Made by a program: the position numbers and the translations under genes. From contig JASNGC010000002.1 in the NCBI GenBank assembly GCA_038659295.1, positions 434,001 through 498,000 of the forward strand: a stretch of 64,000 nt of DNA, written 5' to 3'. The notes under the pieces were generated by a model that was not told where the DNA came from, searched no databases, and saw nothing but the letters and a program-made list of their open reading frames with translations. Every line of letters begins with the position of its first letter. Positions within the stretch are counted from its first letter, which is position 1. This DNA comes from Enterocytospora artemiae. Taxonomy: Eukaryota; Microsporidia. Below, piece after piece: positions 18,225 to 27,363 of the stretch.

Positions 18225-20702
18225 ATGAATAATAAGAATTCTGAAAATAAAGACAGCCGTTCGTATTCTGATTTGAGTACAGATGCTTTTCAAAACAGAA
18301 ATGTGATGAGTTGCAATGTTTGTGGTCGCTTGGGACATGAAAATTGCTGTAAACCACATATTCATACCGACGTTACTCAAAATCATACCGACGTTACTCA
18401 AAATTCTAGTAGAGTTATGTCTCCATCAAATATTAGTGAGTCTGAAATTAGAAATATACAGAAAACAGATTCTTTAGTGGGTTCAGCTCAACAGAATACA
18501 AGGTTTTATCAGAATAGAAATCAAAACAACATAAAAATAAATCAGTTTGATATCCCCAGTTTCCATAATAGTTCAACACCTCCTGGCAATAACACAGGTG
18601 CCAAGCAGTCATATGTCGGTCATACAAATAGGAGTATTGCTAACAACACCATGAACAGACAGCTTATGAATCAGCAATATAGAAGTTGTGATAGTATGCC
18701 TTATAACTATATGCATTTCAACAAACAAAATAACTTTCCAAACTCCAACTCTTCATTGGTGAATTCTAATTTAAACCCGTGTGTTGGGGTTCGCAATTCT
18801 AACGATTCCTCCAACAGTATCCTGCAAGACACGTTTACTCACATTGTATCGAATCCTACCTGTCGAAAAAATAGTGCATATGACTTGCTCATCAGTGGGG
18901 ATGAGATAAATAAGAAATTTAAGCCTATAAACAATTCTACTGCAAAAAACATTGATAGCATGTTTCCAATGAATGAAAATGAAAACAAAACACCGAATAC
19001 AAAAGAAGAACAAGGCGATTTTGGAGTTAATAGCAACTTATATGACAATAATGTCTTAAATCATGGAAATTTTAATGAAAACTCTCACATTCATAGGAGG
19101 ATAAATATGGATCAGGGTCAAAAAAGAAAATTAAATGATCCAACTACATATAATTTCGATGGTAGAAATATGGATAATAAAAATTCCCAGGCTGATCACG
19201 CAGGTTTGGGGCTATTTGAAAAAGATTTTCATCTGTTTAATCCGTCCTCGAACGAAAAATCAATACAATTCATGGACAATATCAGAAATCAGTCTTCTAA
19301 ACAAACTAGAACACTAGATGGACAAAATCAATCCTATCCTAGGCGTAAAACTGCAGCCATCAACAACTTTACAGAGCCGGAATTGATTAGTTATGGCAAT
19401 AATGTAGACTCTCATCAATTACAAAATGGTTCTCTGTCATTTAATCCAAATTCTCATCTCTATGGAAATCGCGGAGTTATTCCCGAGTCAAGTCCTGTAT
19501 TTCTAACAAAAAACCCGAATTTCAACACAAATATGATTAGAAATCAGCATGAAATTCGGAATGGAAATATGAATTTCCGACCCCAGAGCCAAAGTCTAAG
19601 GTCAAATCCAATATTGTCCAGTGATTACACAGAAGTGTATGGTAGTCAACCACGGCAAAGCCCTATATCGATCCTTGATGGAAATTATGCAAAGGCAGGG
19701 CCAAATAAATCTAATCATAAGGTTATCAACACTGTTGCTAATAGAAACTTTCTAAACTCACCCATACCCACGGGTTTCTCATCTAAACCTATTCAAAATA
19801 AGAATTATAGGAAGAACTCTCCGAATTATATTCCACGAATTAGTCCACATGTTCAAGAGGAGTTAGACAGATATAATTCAGAAGTCCTTCAAATCCATTC
19901 TCAGCAACTTAACCATAGTCCTTCCTTTAATTCTCCAAAGCCTGGCTTTAACTTTCAATTTCAAAGTAGTTTTGAGAAAAATCATCTTGGGAATATGGCG
20001 AGAGAAAGTAAATTCTACCCTCAAAATGAACCTCTTTTTACTCATCCAGTGCCCACTCCCACTCATCAAGCACAGGACCTAGATGAAACGACTTTTATGC
20101 CCGGCTTAACCAGAAAACAAAAGGAGCCACGCAGGAATAAGGCTCAGCAAGATCCAAGCATGGCAAAGAAGTTGACTAAGCATAAAATTAAAGGCACTTT
20201 GCCAGAAGATGAAAAAAAAGATGATTCCAGAGACAGAGCTGGTTGCAAAATACTAAAGAGTCCCTATGCTGCAAGTTCGTCACTAGGAAAGCCAAGGATT
20301 TTCAATCACAAACTGACATCTTCAATGTGGGAAAACTTGCTTGGAATTAAAAAGGTAGCATTAAATGTAGATTATAAAAATCAGATACGAGAAAAATATA
20401 TTTTAGCCAAAAGATGTAGCCAGGAAATGAATAGTGGTCTGAAGAATTCGCCCTGTATTAAGAGGCAATTAGATGAGTCTTCAACATCAGGAGATGAAGA
20501 AAACACATATTCATCTACAGGCGATCAAAATCAAAAGTCTAACAGACAATATGATGTTGTAAGCAACCACTCGGCCAACTATGCTATAAAATCACATGAT
20601 GATGGTCAGCATACTGGATTCCACATTGATACAAACATAGAAGGTCAGGAAGATGCCTACGATGGCGAAGGAATGCATGCATCATATGATAACTTCTTCT
20701 AA
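18225..20702 (+). CDS. Large Asn/Ser-rich orphan with short Cys motif and internal repeat
   Basis: 825 residues, mostly low-complexity (Asn, Ser, Gln, His), so probably disordered. Near the N-terminus there is CNVCGRLGHENC, a zinc-knuckle-like motif with shortened last spacing, and then two copies of HTDVTQN encoded by a perfect 21-bp tandem repeat. The only ordered-looking part is the C-terminal region from about 660 on, with basic patches (RKQKEPRRNKAQQ) and a predicted helix (SSMWENLLGIKKVALNVDYK). The ATG lies 10 bases after ACCCC. A nucleic-acid-binding or scaffold role is a guess. Confidence 0.6.
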   Translation: MNNKNSENKDSRSYSDLSTDAFQNRNVMSCNVCGRLGHENCCKPHIHTDVTQNHTDVTQNSSRVMSPSNISESEIRNIQKTDSLVGSAQQNTRFYQNRNQNNIKINQFDIPSFHNSSTPPGNNTGAKQSYVGHTNRSIANNTMNRQLMNQQYRSCDSMPYNYMHFNKQNNFPNSNSSLVNSNLNPCVGVRNSNDSSNSILQDTFTHIVSNPTCRKNSAYDLLISGDEINKKFKPINNSTAKNIDSMFPMNENENKTPNTKEEQGDFGVNSNLYDNNVLNHGNFNENSHIHRRINMDQGQKRKLNDPTTYNFDGRNMDNKNSQADHAGLGLFEKDFHLFNPSSNEKSIQFMDNIRNQSSKQTRTLDGQNQSYPRRKTAAINNFTEPELISYGNNVDSHQLQNGSLSFNPNSHLYGNRGVIPESSPVFLTKNPNFNTNMIRNQHEIRNGNMNFRPQSQSLRSNPILSSDYTEVYGSQPRQSPISILDGNYAKAGPNKSNHKVINTVANRNFLNSPIPTGFSSKPIQNKNYRKNSPNYIPRISPHVQEELDRYNSEVLQIHSQQLNHSPSFNSPKPGFNFQFQSSFEKNHLGNMARESKFYPQNEPLFTHPVPTPTHQAQDLDETTFMPGLTRKQKEPRRNKAQQDPSMAKKLTKHKIKGTLPEDEKKDDSRDRAGCKILKSPYAASSSLGKPRIFNHKLTSSMWENLLGIKKVALNVDYKNQIREKYILAKRCSQEMNSGLKNSPCIKRQLDESSTSGDEENTYSSTGDQNQKSNRQYDVVSNHSANYAIKSHDDGQHTGFHIDTNIEGQEDAYDGEGMHASYDNFF
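18363..18404 (+). repeat. 21-bp perfect tandem repeat (2 copies)
   Basis: Two identical copies at 18363-18383 and 18384-18404, in frame within the Asn-rich orphan gene and encoding HTDVTQN twice. Perfect identity, including silent positions, suggests a recent duplication. Confidence 0.95.
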
Positions 20703-20844
20703 ATAAATTTTGTATGTTTATCAGCATCATCTCGAAACAAACTATCAAATTAAATTTTACTGTAAATGCCTAGATCTTGTCAAATCCAGTTCACTTTCTC
20801 CTTAGCCATGAAATACTGGAAATAGAAATACCACAGCGACTTAT

Positions 20845-22947
20845 TTAAAACAGTTTATTGAGAATGCCCCTCTTTTTAACACTGGTTTCATCAAATAGTT
20901 CAGTAACAGCCTTTACTAGCTGTGATTTCTGATGTTGATCGAGATCATTTTTCTTATTTATAATATTAACTATCATCTTCGAAGAAATATCCATTTTTGC
21001 ACGCTTTAGACTTTTGAGCTCCAATATAAAGATATCCTCGTTGGTTGTCTCTATTAATGGAATCAATTTAACCAATGGGCTAAGATCCTCGGCCAAATCA
21101 TCTGTTTTAGTAAACATACCCATCAAATGCAGAATAGCATCGTGGTCATGTTTTAGCATAACCGTAGTTTTTCCATCAAGCTTAATCTTGTTGGACATAA
21201 GTCTCTTAAAATAGGCATTTACCAGGCACCCAACCAATTCACTACAGAAGGTTATAAATGAGAAGTCACACATTGTCTTAAAATAATCCTGGATAAAATC
21301 TTCCAGGGTAATTAAGAGTATATTCGATTCCTCAGCCCAATCGCTGGTAAATATCTTATTTATAGCTGGCTTACAGGTAAAAATAACAAACTCAGATAGG
21401 AAGTGGTTGCAGGTCTTCAAAATACTTATAAAAATGTTTCCCAGCTCCCTAACTTCTTCAGATTGGCACTGAGGTAGGCTCGTAATGTATTGGGTCAGTC
21501 TCAGACCACTATTTCCAAACATAATGCAATAATCCTCATATCCTGGTTTCCCCTTATTATTACATGTAGGAATAAACTCACTCTCAATGCACTCACAAAT
21601 CTTTTCCTTAAATATCTCACAGTGATCAACTACTGTTTTTGTGATAATCAAAAACACCTTTTTATTAAAAGCGATTGGTTCCAATTGCATCTTAATAATC
21701 TGTAGCAAGTTAATAAAGCCTGCCGAAATCAACTTATTCTCCTCATCTTTGTTCACCTCCTTATCTCGGGTTGTAAACTTCTCCACCTCACTTGCTGTGA
21801 TATTCTCGATCCATGTGGAGAGTTTTTTCGAAGCTGTAGATGCATATTTTTCCAGCAGTGAATTTTCACTCTCAATAAGACGCTCGCCCAATGCCTCTCC
21901 AATTTTATTGAACTTACTTTCCATAGTTTCGTAGTAGTCTGTTTTAAACTCTATCAGCCTCAATATCTCTCCTGCATCCAAGTCGTCAATGTTTTGATCA
22001 ATCAACCTCTTCAAGTTTGAATGGTATTCCGAAAGAAAGTCATTAAAGGAGAAAAATGACAGACTGATATTTTCTCTGATAAATGAAAGGTCGCTTAGCA
22101 CAAAATCCAGTTTAGTGACAAATGCAGCCCTAACTGCCGTAAATTTCTTTCTTATGGAGGACTTCAGAACCTTTATTGCCTTTTCTTTCAGCTCTTTCGT
22201 ATTCCTCATCAAATATCTTTTGTACATTATTGAAATCTGGTGCAGAAGTGGATCCTTGTTTTTTTCTCCTTCTTTAGCCTTAATAGTCAGTTCGTCCCTC
22301 TTTGTTTCCTGCTGAATTATATCATCTACCTGCGACAAGACTAGACTATTTTCAATAAATTCTTCCAATACTTCCAAAAGAAATATTGTGAAGTCCAATG
22401 AAGAAGCCTGAATGCTGGAAACACACTCTTCTACTATTTGGAAGTCAGACCTGCTTAAATCAACATTATAGAGCTGTAATTCGCACATGAATTCTTCCCG
22501 AGCATAAATTTCCCTGTGATACTCCACAAGCTTTTGTTTGACCTCCTCGTCTGTTTCGTTCTCATTCTTCGGATCAAAAATGTATCTTTGACTATAGGTT
22601 TTCAGGTTTTCAACAAATGCCTTTATTTTTAGGAAATTCTGGTGTGCCTGGCAGATGGTTTTTACTGTTTTATAATCTCTTATCAAATAGTTGAAATCTG
22701 TTAAAATTTGTATATTTTTCTTTTTTACATTCGAGAATGAAGAAACATTCAAAGACAGTTTGGCTAGATCATCGTTCATCCCATTAATCTCCTTATAGCT
22801 TGAGGATATTCTTCCATTGAACTTGGTCTGGTGGAGTTCGTAGTTGTTTTTTGAATCCTTTTCCACTTCTGATAATTTATTTATGATGTCTTCTGTATTT
22901 CTGAGTGTTTCAGATAAATCAAAAGTTGCCTTGGTCATTTTATCCAT
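20845..22947 (-). CDS. SEC6: Exocyst subunit SEC6 (EXOC3)
   Basis: 700 residues from the ATG at 22947 (the frame is open for 26 more codons, but those begin at a TTG). The protein is nearly all helical: an N-terminal coiled coil (LRNTEDIINKLSEVEK), central rod bundles, and a C-terminal Sec6 domain with TCKPAINKIFTSDWAEES and LEDFIQDYFKTM. SEC6 is a core exocyst rod that tethers secretory vesicles to the plasma membrane and contacts the Qa/Qbc SNAREs. SEC3 and a syntaxin are in the same window. No C-rich block was seen at the start. Confidence 0.75.
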   Translation of the reverse strand: MDKMTKATFDLSETLRNTEDIINKLSEVEKDSKNNYELHQTKFNGRISSSYKEINGMNDDLAKLSLNVSSFSNVKKKNIQILTDFNYLIRDYKTVKTICQAHQNFLKIKAFVENLKTYSQRYIFDPKNENETDEEVKQKLVEYHREIYAREEFMCELQLYNVDLSRSDFQIVEECVSSIQASSLDFTIFLLEVLEEFIENSLVLSQVDDIIQQETKRDELTIKAKEGEKNKDPLLHQISIMYKRYLMRNTKELKEKAIKVLKSSIRKKFTAVRAAFVTKLDFVLSDLSFIRENISLSFFSFNDFLSEYHSNLKRLIDQNIDDLDAGEILRLIEFKTDYYETMESKFNKIGEALGERLIESENSLLEKYASTASKKLSTWIENITASEVEKFTTRDKEVNKDEENKLISAGFINLLQIIKMQLEPIAFNKKVFLIITKTVVDHCEIFKEKICECIESEFIPTCNNKGKPGYEDYCIMFGNSGLRLTQYITSLPQCQSEEVRELGNIFISILKTCNHFLSEFVIFTCKPAINKIFTSDWAEESNILLITLEDFIQDYFKTMCDFSFITFCSELVGCLVNAYFKRLMSNKIKLDGKTTVMLKHDHDAILHLMGMFTKTDDLAEDLSPLVKLIPLIETTNEDIFILELKSLKRAKMDISSKMIVNIINKKNDLDQHQKSQLVKAVTELFDETSVKKRGILNKLF

Positions 22948-23440
22948 TTTTATTTTTGGTTTTTTAAAACAAACAAAGTTGTGTAATACAAAGAAAAGAG
23001 GAGGAAATGTTAAACACCAGAACAAATAGAAATATGAATGCAGTATGCTTCGGCTTCTATATAGTTAAAAATCTACAAAAGTTTTAGTAGCAAGTCAGAG
23101 GACATACAAAACACTTCTAGAAATATAATATAAAAATGAAATAGAATACTGATGAATTTACGGTGATGCGTCTTTATTGTTGGTAATTTTCTATTCTGTT
23201 AAATATTCTCTTTCCATTTTGTGAAGGTTAACCTTTCAACATTTTGTCACATTAAATATTGTGTAATAACTAAGACTGTTGCAGACGACTATTATTAGGT
23301 AGTTAATGACAATTGAAAAATAAACGGAGAAAGTATGGGTTGTATCCACCTTATTCAATACTTATTGGTGCATTGATCATGCAACTAACACAATTTCCAA
23401 CAATAACTCATTTTATTGCATTTATTCCCAACAGTTTCTG
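22948..23440. other. Intergenic spacer, 493 bp
   Basis: AT-rich, with no supported frame. It holds a perfect 12-bp palindrome (AAGGTTAACCTT, 23224-23235), which could be a dimeric factor site or chance. Confidence 0.45.
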
Positions 23441-23980
23441 TTAGTTCTTCATTTTTCTAGATTTTCCCAAATTCATCAAATAATCCAAAAATATTCTCGC
23501 GTAAGTTTTTACATGACTATTTTGGGATTTGATAAATAAGACCTCGTCTGTAGCACTCATACTGAAAAAGAAGGCAAAGGGGGTGATCCACACAAGAATG
23601 AAGCAGAATATTATTGCAACTATGTTACTGCTCCGTTCAAAGAAATATTTAATCATCAGGAAGTGGTTCACAAGAGATGCCACCACTCCGTAGATAAATC
23701 GAATATCCTCTGGCTTCACTGCTGGATAAGATTGCATAAAGCAGTTGAAGGTGTATTGCACGGAAAGGCTTAATATCAGGTGGTATATTGGAACACCAGC
23801 AAACAAAAGATAGATATGGCATAAGACAGCACCATAGATGATATTTTGAATTTTCTCCTTGGCAGCATAGGTATTCTCCTCTATGTATTCGATAGATCTA
23901 ATGGTTGCCACACAGATACCTATAACAAATGCCAAAATTAAAACAAACATAGCAGAAATCCATAGGAATTCTAAAAACAT
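23441..23980 (-). CDS. SVP26: SVP26/TEX261 family ER-Golgi cargo adaptor
   Basis: 179 residues with about five membrane segments. Family landmarks are an N-terminal segment followed by SIEYIEENTYAAKEKI, a central FNCFMQSYP, VASLVNHFLMIKYFFE, and the last segment VWITPFAFFFSMSA. The same order is seen in TEX261 and yeast Svp26 (E-E-Y-T, L-L-Q-x-F-P, V-N-H-Y-L-x-x-x-F-F, I-P-F-A-F-F-x-S). The adaptor loads membrane glycosyltransferases into COPII vesicles. Start chosen at 23980, preceded by ATCCCCAAA. Confidence 0.85.
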   Translation of the reverse strand: MFLEFLWISAMFVLILAFVIGICVATIRSIEYIEENTYAAKEKIQNIIYGAVLCHIYLLFAGVPIYHLILSLSVQYTFNCFMQSYPAVKPEDIRFIYGVVASLVNHFLMIKYFFERSSNIVAIIFCFILVWITPFAFFFSMSATDEVLFIKSQNSHVKTYARIFLDYLMNLGKSRKMKN

Positions 23981-24230
23981 TTTGGGGATGTTTAAAAAAC
24001 ACAACTAAGAAAATAATGAATTAGAAGAAAGTGTAAATATGCAGTCTCGAAGAAGAGTTGTTTTAAAAGATTGTAAAAGCATCTGGGAGGTTGCAGAGCT
24101 TGGTATACGATAAAGTGGAGGGCACAAGCTATTACAGTGGGTTCTGAAATGTTATGCGTAAGCTTCTCTCACCTCAATACAGGTTATGAAAGCAAATCAA
24201 GAGTAATCATGCTTTGTTTCTTTTTCACCC

Positions 24231-24980
24231 ATGGTTGTCCAAATCGATATAGGAAATGTTTATAACCAGAATGGAAAGATTGTGCAAATTGAATACGCAA
24301 AAAAGTGTGTTGACAGGGGCAATACTGTCATCGCACTCAAAAACTCGAAAGGTGTTGTAATGGCAGTGTTGAAGCCAATATATTCAAAGTTAGATATTCC
24401 TGAAGAAGATGAAAAAATTTACAAGATATCCGAAAACTGCTATATAGCAGCAACTGGAATGGCAACAGATATTGCAGTGATAGTTGACCTGGTCAAGGGG
24501 ATTGCCAAGCAATATTTTGAGACATTTAAGGAAGAACTCAGTGGGGAGTATTTGAGAGAAAAATTAAATGAGTATTTATATATATTCACCAAAAACTTGG
24601 GGTTGAGAGTTATTGGAGCTAACTTCCTGATCATCAAAAGAGAGGCCAATGGTGGACCAAATGGACCATATTCCATATTTCATGCCGATAACACTGGAAA
24701 GATCATAAAGTTTCGTGGGTTTGTGATGGGGTCGATGCACCGAAGGGCTCAGACTGAAATTGAAAAGCTGGATTTGGAAAATATGTCTACAGATCAAATG
24801 GTAGATTCCGTTGTAAAAACTTTCTACAGATGTTATGATCCAATGAACGACAAAAAATTCAATTTAGAAATAGGTTTAATTTCAGAAGATTCTAAGGGTA
24901 AGTTTGTCAGGCTTTCACCAGAGGCAGTTGAATCATATGTCTCAAGGTATTGCAACTTGACAGTGGATGATGTTGAATAA
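24231..24980 (+). CDS. PRE10: 20S proteasome subunit alpha-7 (Pre10/PSMA3)
   Basis: 249 residues. The alpha-type N-terminal motif is NQNGKIVQIEYAKKCV. KPIYSKL and RRAQTEIEKLDLENMSTDQMV match the alpha-7 lineage (L-x-S-K-L and A-K-T-E-I-E-K-L-x-x-x-x-M-T). Alpha subunits gate the 20S barrel and are not catalytic. The N-terminus is shorter than usual because the ATG comes just before the first strand. The start is directly preceded by CACCC. AATAAA overlaps the stop. The RPT1 gene of the 19S cap is in the same window. Confidence 0.85.
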   Translation: MVVQIDIGNVYNQNGKIVQIEYAKKCVDRGNTVIALKNSKGVVMAVLKPIYSKLDIPEEDEKIYKISENCYIAATGMATDIAVIVDLVKGIAKQYFETFKEELSGEYLREKLNEYLYIFTKNLGLRVIGANFLIIKREANGGPNGPYSIFHADNTGKIIKFRGFVMGSMHRRAQTEIEKLDLENMSTDQMVDSVVKTFYRCYDPMNDKKFNLEIGLISEDSKGKFVRLSPEAVESYVSRYCNLTVDDVE

Positions 24981-25300
24981 ATCAGTTGAAGGGAAATTTG
25001 GAGTGCAGTATTATTTAATTAGTGTGCGACACCTATTGGCATCATTTGATAAGCCGATTTCAAATTGGCGAGTGGTGGGCTCAAAGACATGATCTTTCAT
25101 ATATTTTCTTGTCTTAGCCATCATATGTTTCTTTTTTATTATGCAAATTGTGCGTGATATTCATTAAATTGTAATTAATTGTTTCTGAATAATCTAAGCA
25201 TTTGCTCCTGTACTCTAGAGGAATGGTTATTCAATGGAACTACCCTACCGGAGCTTATGACAGAATTGCATTTTGTAAATTCAGCCGACTTTATCCCCAA
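24981..25300. other. Intergenic spacer, 320 bp, with a possible small minus-strand frame
   Basis: Between the proteasome and SWT1-like genes. It contains a 37-codon minus-strand frame (25011-25124), listed separately. Otherwise AT-rich and featureless. Confidence 0.4.
25011..25124 (-). CDS. Possible micro-protein, 37 aa
   Basis: Begins MMAKTRKYMKDHVFEPTTR and ends CRTLIK. The basic N-terminus is reminiscent of tiny ribosomal proteins, but no family matches. Support is only that it is the longest frame in an unusually large gap and is not AT-repeat sequence. Confidence 0.22.
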   Translation of the reverse strand: MMAKTRKYMKDHVFEPTTRQFEIGLSNDANRCRTLIK

Positions 25301-26158
25301 ATGAAAGTATCTATTGTTCCGGACACAAATGTGCTAATTGATGATTTGGAATTTGTAAACAATTTAATGTCCTCTAGAAATCCATTTCATTTGGTTTTAA
25401 GCATTCCCAGAATTGTCCTGTCAGAACTTGACGGCCTAAAAAAGTCATCCAGCAGAGCACGAGATGCCGTAACGTATATTTTGTCCGTGAAAGACGACTT
25501 TAGAGTAGAAATTGAAGGGAATATTGACGAAAGAAAGATTCAAATTGAGATTGAGAAGAAGGACAAAATAAAACCAGAAAATAACGATGATAAAATTATT
25601 AACTATGCCTTTGAAATTGAAAACCCAGTTATTTTATCTAATGATAAGGTGTTTCTCCTGAAATGTAAATCTCATAATTTGAAGGCATTGCCAGTCGATG
25701 GCAAAAATCAAATTAACACATATACTACTCTAATGAATCTGATTCAGGGAGTTGGAGATGTTCTTGAGAGTAATAATGATCGCAGAGCAGAAACCATGGG
25801 TGGTATTCCTAATGTAGATGATGATAGAACATCAAAATTCACAACATATCCACAGTTAGATCTTGAAGCAACATCGTCCATCTGTAAAATGGTGGAGGAA
25901 TTCAGGAGAAAACTACTACCAATCGTTGTTGAAATTCTATTTAAGGAGTTGGGAGACAACTACGTTTTGATTCTACCAAAGTATGATATCCTCTCAATAA
26001 TGAGCATGGTTATAAAGGAATTCTTCCTCTTCAGAAACTACTTGCCTAGTTCCTCCGTGAGTCAACTTGTGAAATTTAGAAATTTACTGAAGAAAGAGGA
26101 TTTCTTGGAAATTAAACGATTATTACCTCAAATAAAGCAAATATTCAAAATTGTGTAG
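25301..26158 (+). CDS. SWT1: PIN-domain endoribonuclease, SWT1-like
   Basis: 285 residues. The PIN domain opens with VSIVPDTNVLIDDLEFV (catalytic first Asp) and continues with LSIPRIVLSELDGLKKSS (acidic Glu) and a later NDDKIINYAFEIENPVILSNDKVFLLK (third and fourth acidic residues), the layout of Swt1. Swt1 cleaves faulty mRNPs near the nuclear pore. A helical C-terminal domain follows. The ATG at 25301 sits two bases after TCCCC; an in-frame ATG at 25223 would add 26 residues before the PIN strand and is less likely. Confidence 0.68.
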   Translation: MKVSIVPDTNVLIDDLEFVNNLMSSRNPFHLVLSIPRIVLSELDGLKKSSSRARDAVTYILSVKDDFRVEIEGNIDERKIQIEIEKKDKIKPENNDDKIINYAFEIENPVILSNDKVFLLKCKSHNLKALPVDGKNQINTYTTLMNLIQGVGDVLESNNDRRAETMGGIPNVDDDRTSKFTTYPQLDLEATSSICKMVEEFRRKLLPIVVEILFKELGDNYVLILPKYDILSIMSMVIKEFFLFRNYLPSSSVSQLVKFRNLLKKEDFLEIKRLLPQIKQIFKIV

Positions 26159-26341
26159 TAGCAGAAGAAATATTGTAATAGTGTTTATTCTATAATAAAA
26201 GACCTTCAAAACATGCTGAGTAAACGTATTGATGGCTTTTGTGAAAGATTCTAGGCTTAAGTTGGTCTAATATTATGGCCATGTATTACAGATTCATATT
26301 CTCAATCAAAAATTTTAATTAACATTCATAAACTTATCCCA

Positions 26342-26956
26342 ATGGTAAAAAAGATGCATGCAAAAACTAGAACCAAAGGTAAAAACGTGGATCATATGCT
26401 AGAAGAGATGCTTTCCATACCAAACAGCTTTTTGGCTATACTTAAAGCCATTTTATTCCTTCAACCTGCCAAGTTTCAAAATATCTCTGACTCGAGTATT
26501 ATTGGTATAACATTTTCGTTCCTAAATAGTGTAATTCTTACTTTCACTCTTGAAACATTCAGTTGTGGACAAGTACACAAACATCAATCATTAGAGATAA
26601 TAAAAGCCATTACCACGCTGTTTTTTCTGGTTCATACTATATTTATTTGCATCTTGACCAATATTCAGAAACTTTTTTTCAAAATCGAAAGGGTAATACC
26701 ACTATACAATGCCTACTCTGCTTGTTTGATAACACTGCCATCCTCGGTGATTATAGTAAAGGCAGTTGGGATTCCAGTTTCTTATGCCTTTTTGTTGTCG
26801 CACGTTTATTCATCGTATTTTATTTCCAGTAGCATTAATCATTCTAAAAGATTCACAGACCATAGAAGTAACTTTCTATCTTGCATATTTGTTTCTGGAT
26901 CGCAACATATCCTTTACTCAATATTCAGGGTTTTAATAGATCTTTTATACTATTAA
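26342..26956 (+). CDS. Orphan multi-pass membrane protein
   Basis: 204 residues with about five hydrophobic segments after a basic cytosolic N-terminus (KKMHAKTRTKGKN). No family recognised; the layout is compatible with Yip1-type ER/Golgi proteins, but no signature was found. The ATG is preceded by TCCCA, so expression is likely. Confidence 0.55.
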   Translation: MVKKMHAKTRTKGKNVDHMLEEMLSIPNSFLAILKAILFLQPAKFQNISDSSIIGITFSFLNSVILTFTLETFSCGQVHKHQSLEIIKAITTLFFLVHTIFICILTNIQKLFFKIERVIPLYNAYSACLITLPSSVIIVKAVGIPVSYAFLLSHVYSSYFISSSINHSKRFTDHRSNFLSCIFVSGSQHILYSIFRVLIDLLYY

Positions 26957-27363
26957 GCTACAATATATTAAATAAAGAATCTCAAGATCATACACTTTTT
27001 GGTGCTTAACAACCAATTATGTAAACAGCGATCCTTTCTATATGACTAACAGGCGATGTATTGGTGAATATGGAATTTTTTACAACGGCAGAAGTTCATA
27101 ATCATATTTGTTTTAGTCCTAAGTATAAGCAGATTTGTGGCTCTTGATTTGTACATTTGTAAAGACATCTTGGTCGTTTGAGTGTTACCAAGGAAGTTAT
27201 ACAGGAATATGTGGTAAAGAAACCCAAAGTTTTGATAGTTCGGGTTACTTGTGGCAATAAACATCTAGTTTAATCTATAGGAGAAAGTTGAGTATTCTAG
27301 TTGGGGTTTCCAACTTAAGATTATTTTCACATTAATTTTGAAAATTATGGAGCAGCCCAATCT
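26957..27363. other. Intergenic spacer, 407 bp
   Basis: A 72-codon minus-strand frame at 27046-27264 exists but has no recognisable features or start motif. No RNA gene was seen. Confidence 0.4.

Noticed and set aside
18022..18225. 67-codon frame before the Asn-rich orphan
   Set aside because: No ATG start; overlaps the next gene's start region.
27046..27264. 72-codon minus-strand frame
   Set aside because: No start motif, no family, unremarkable composition.
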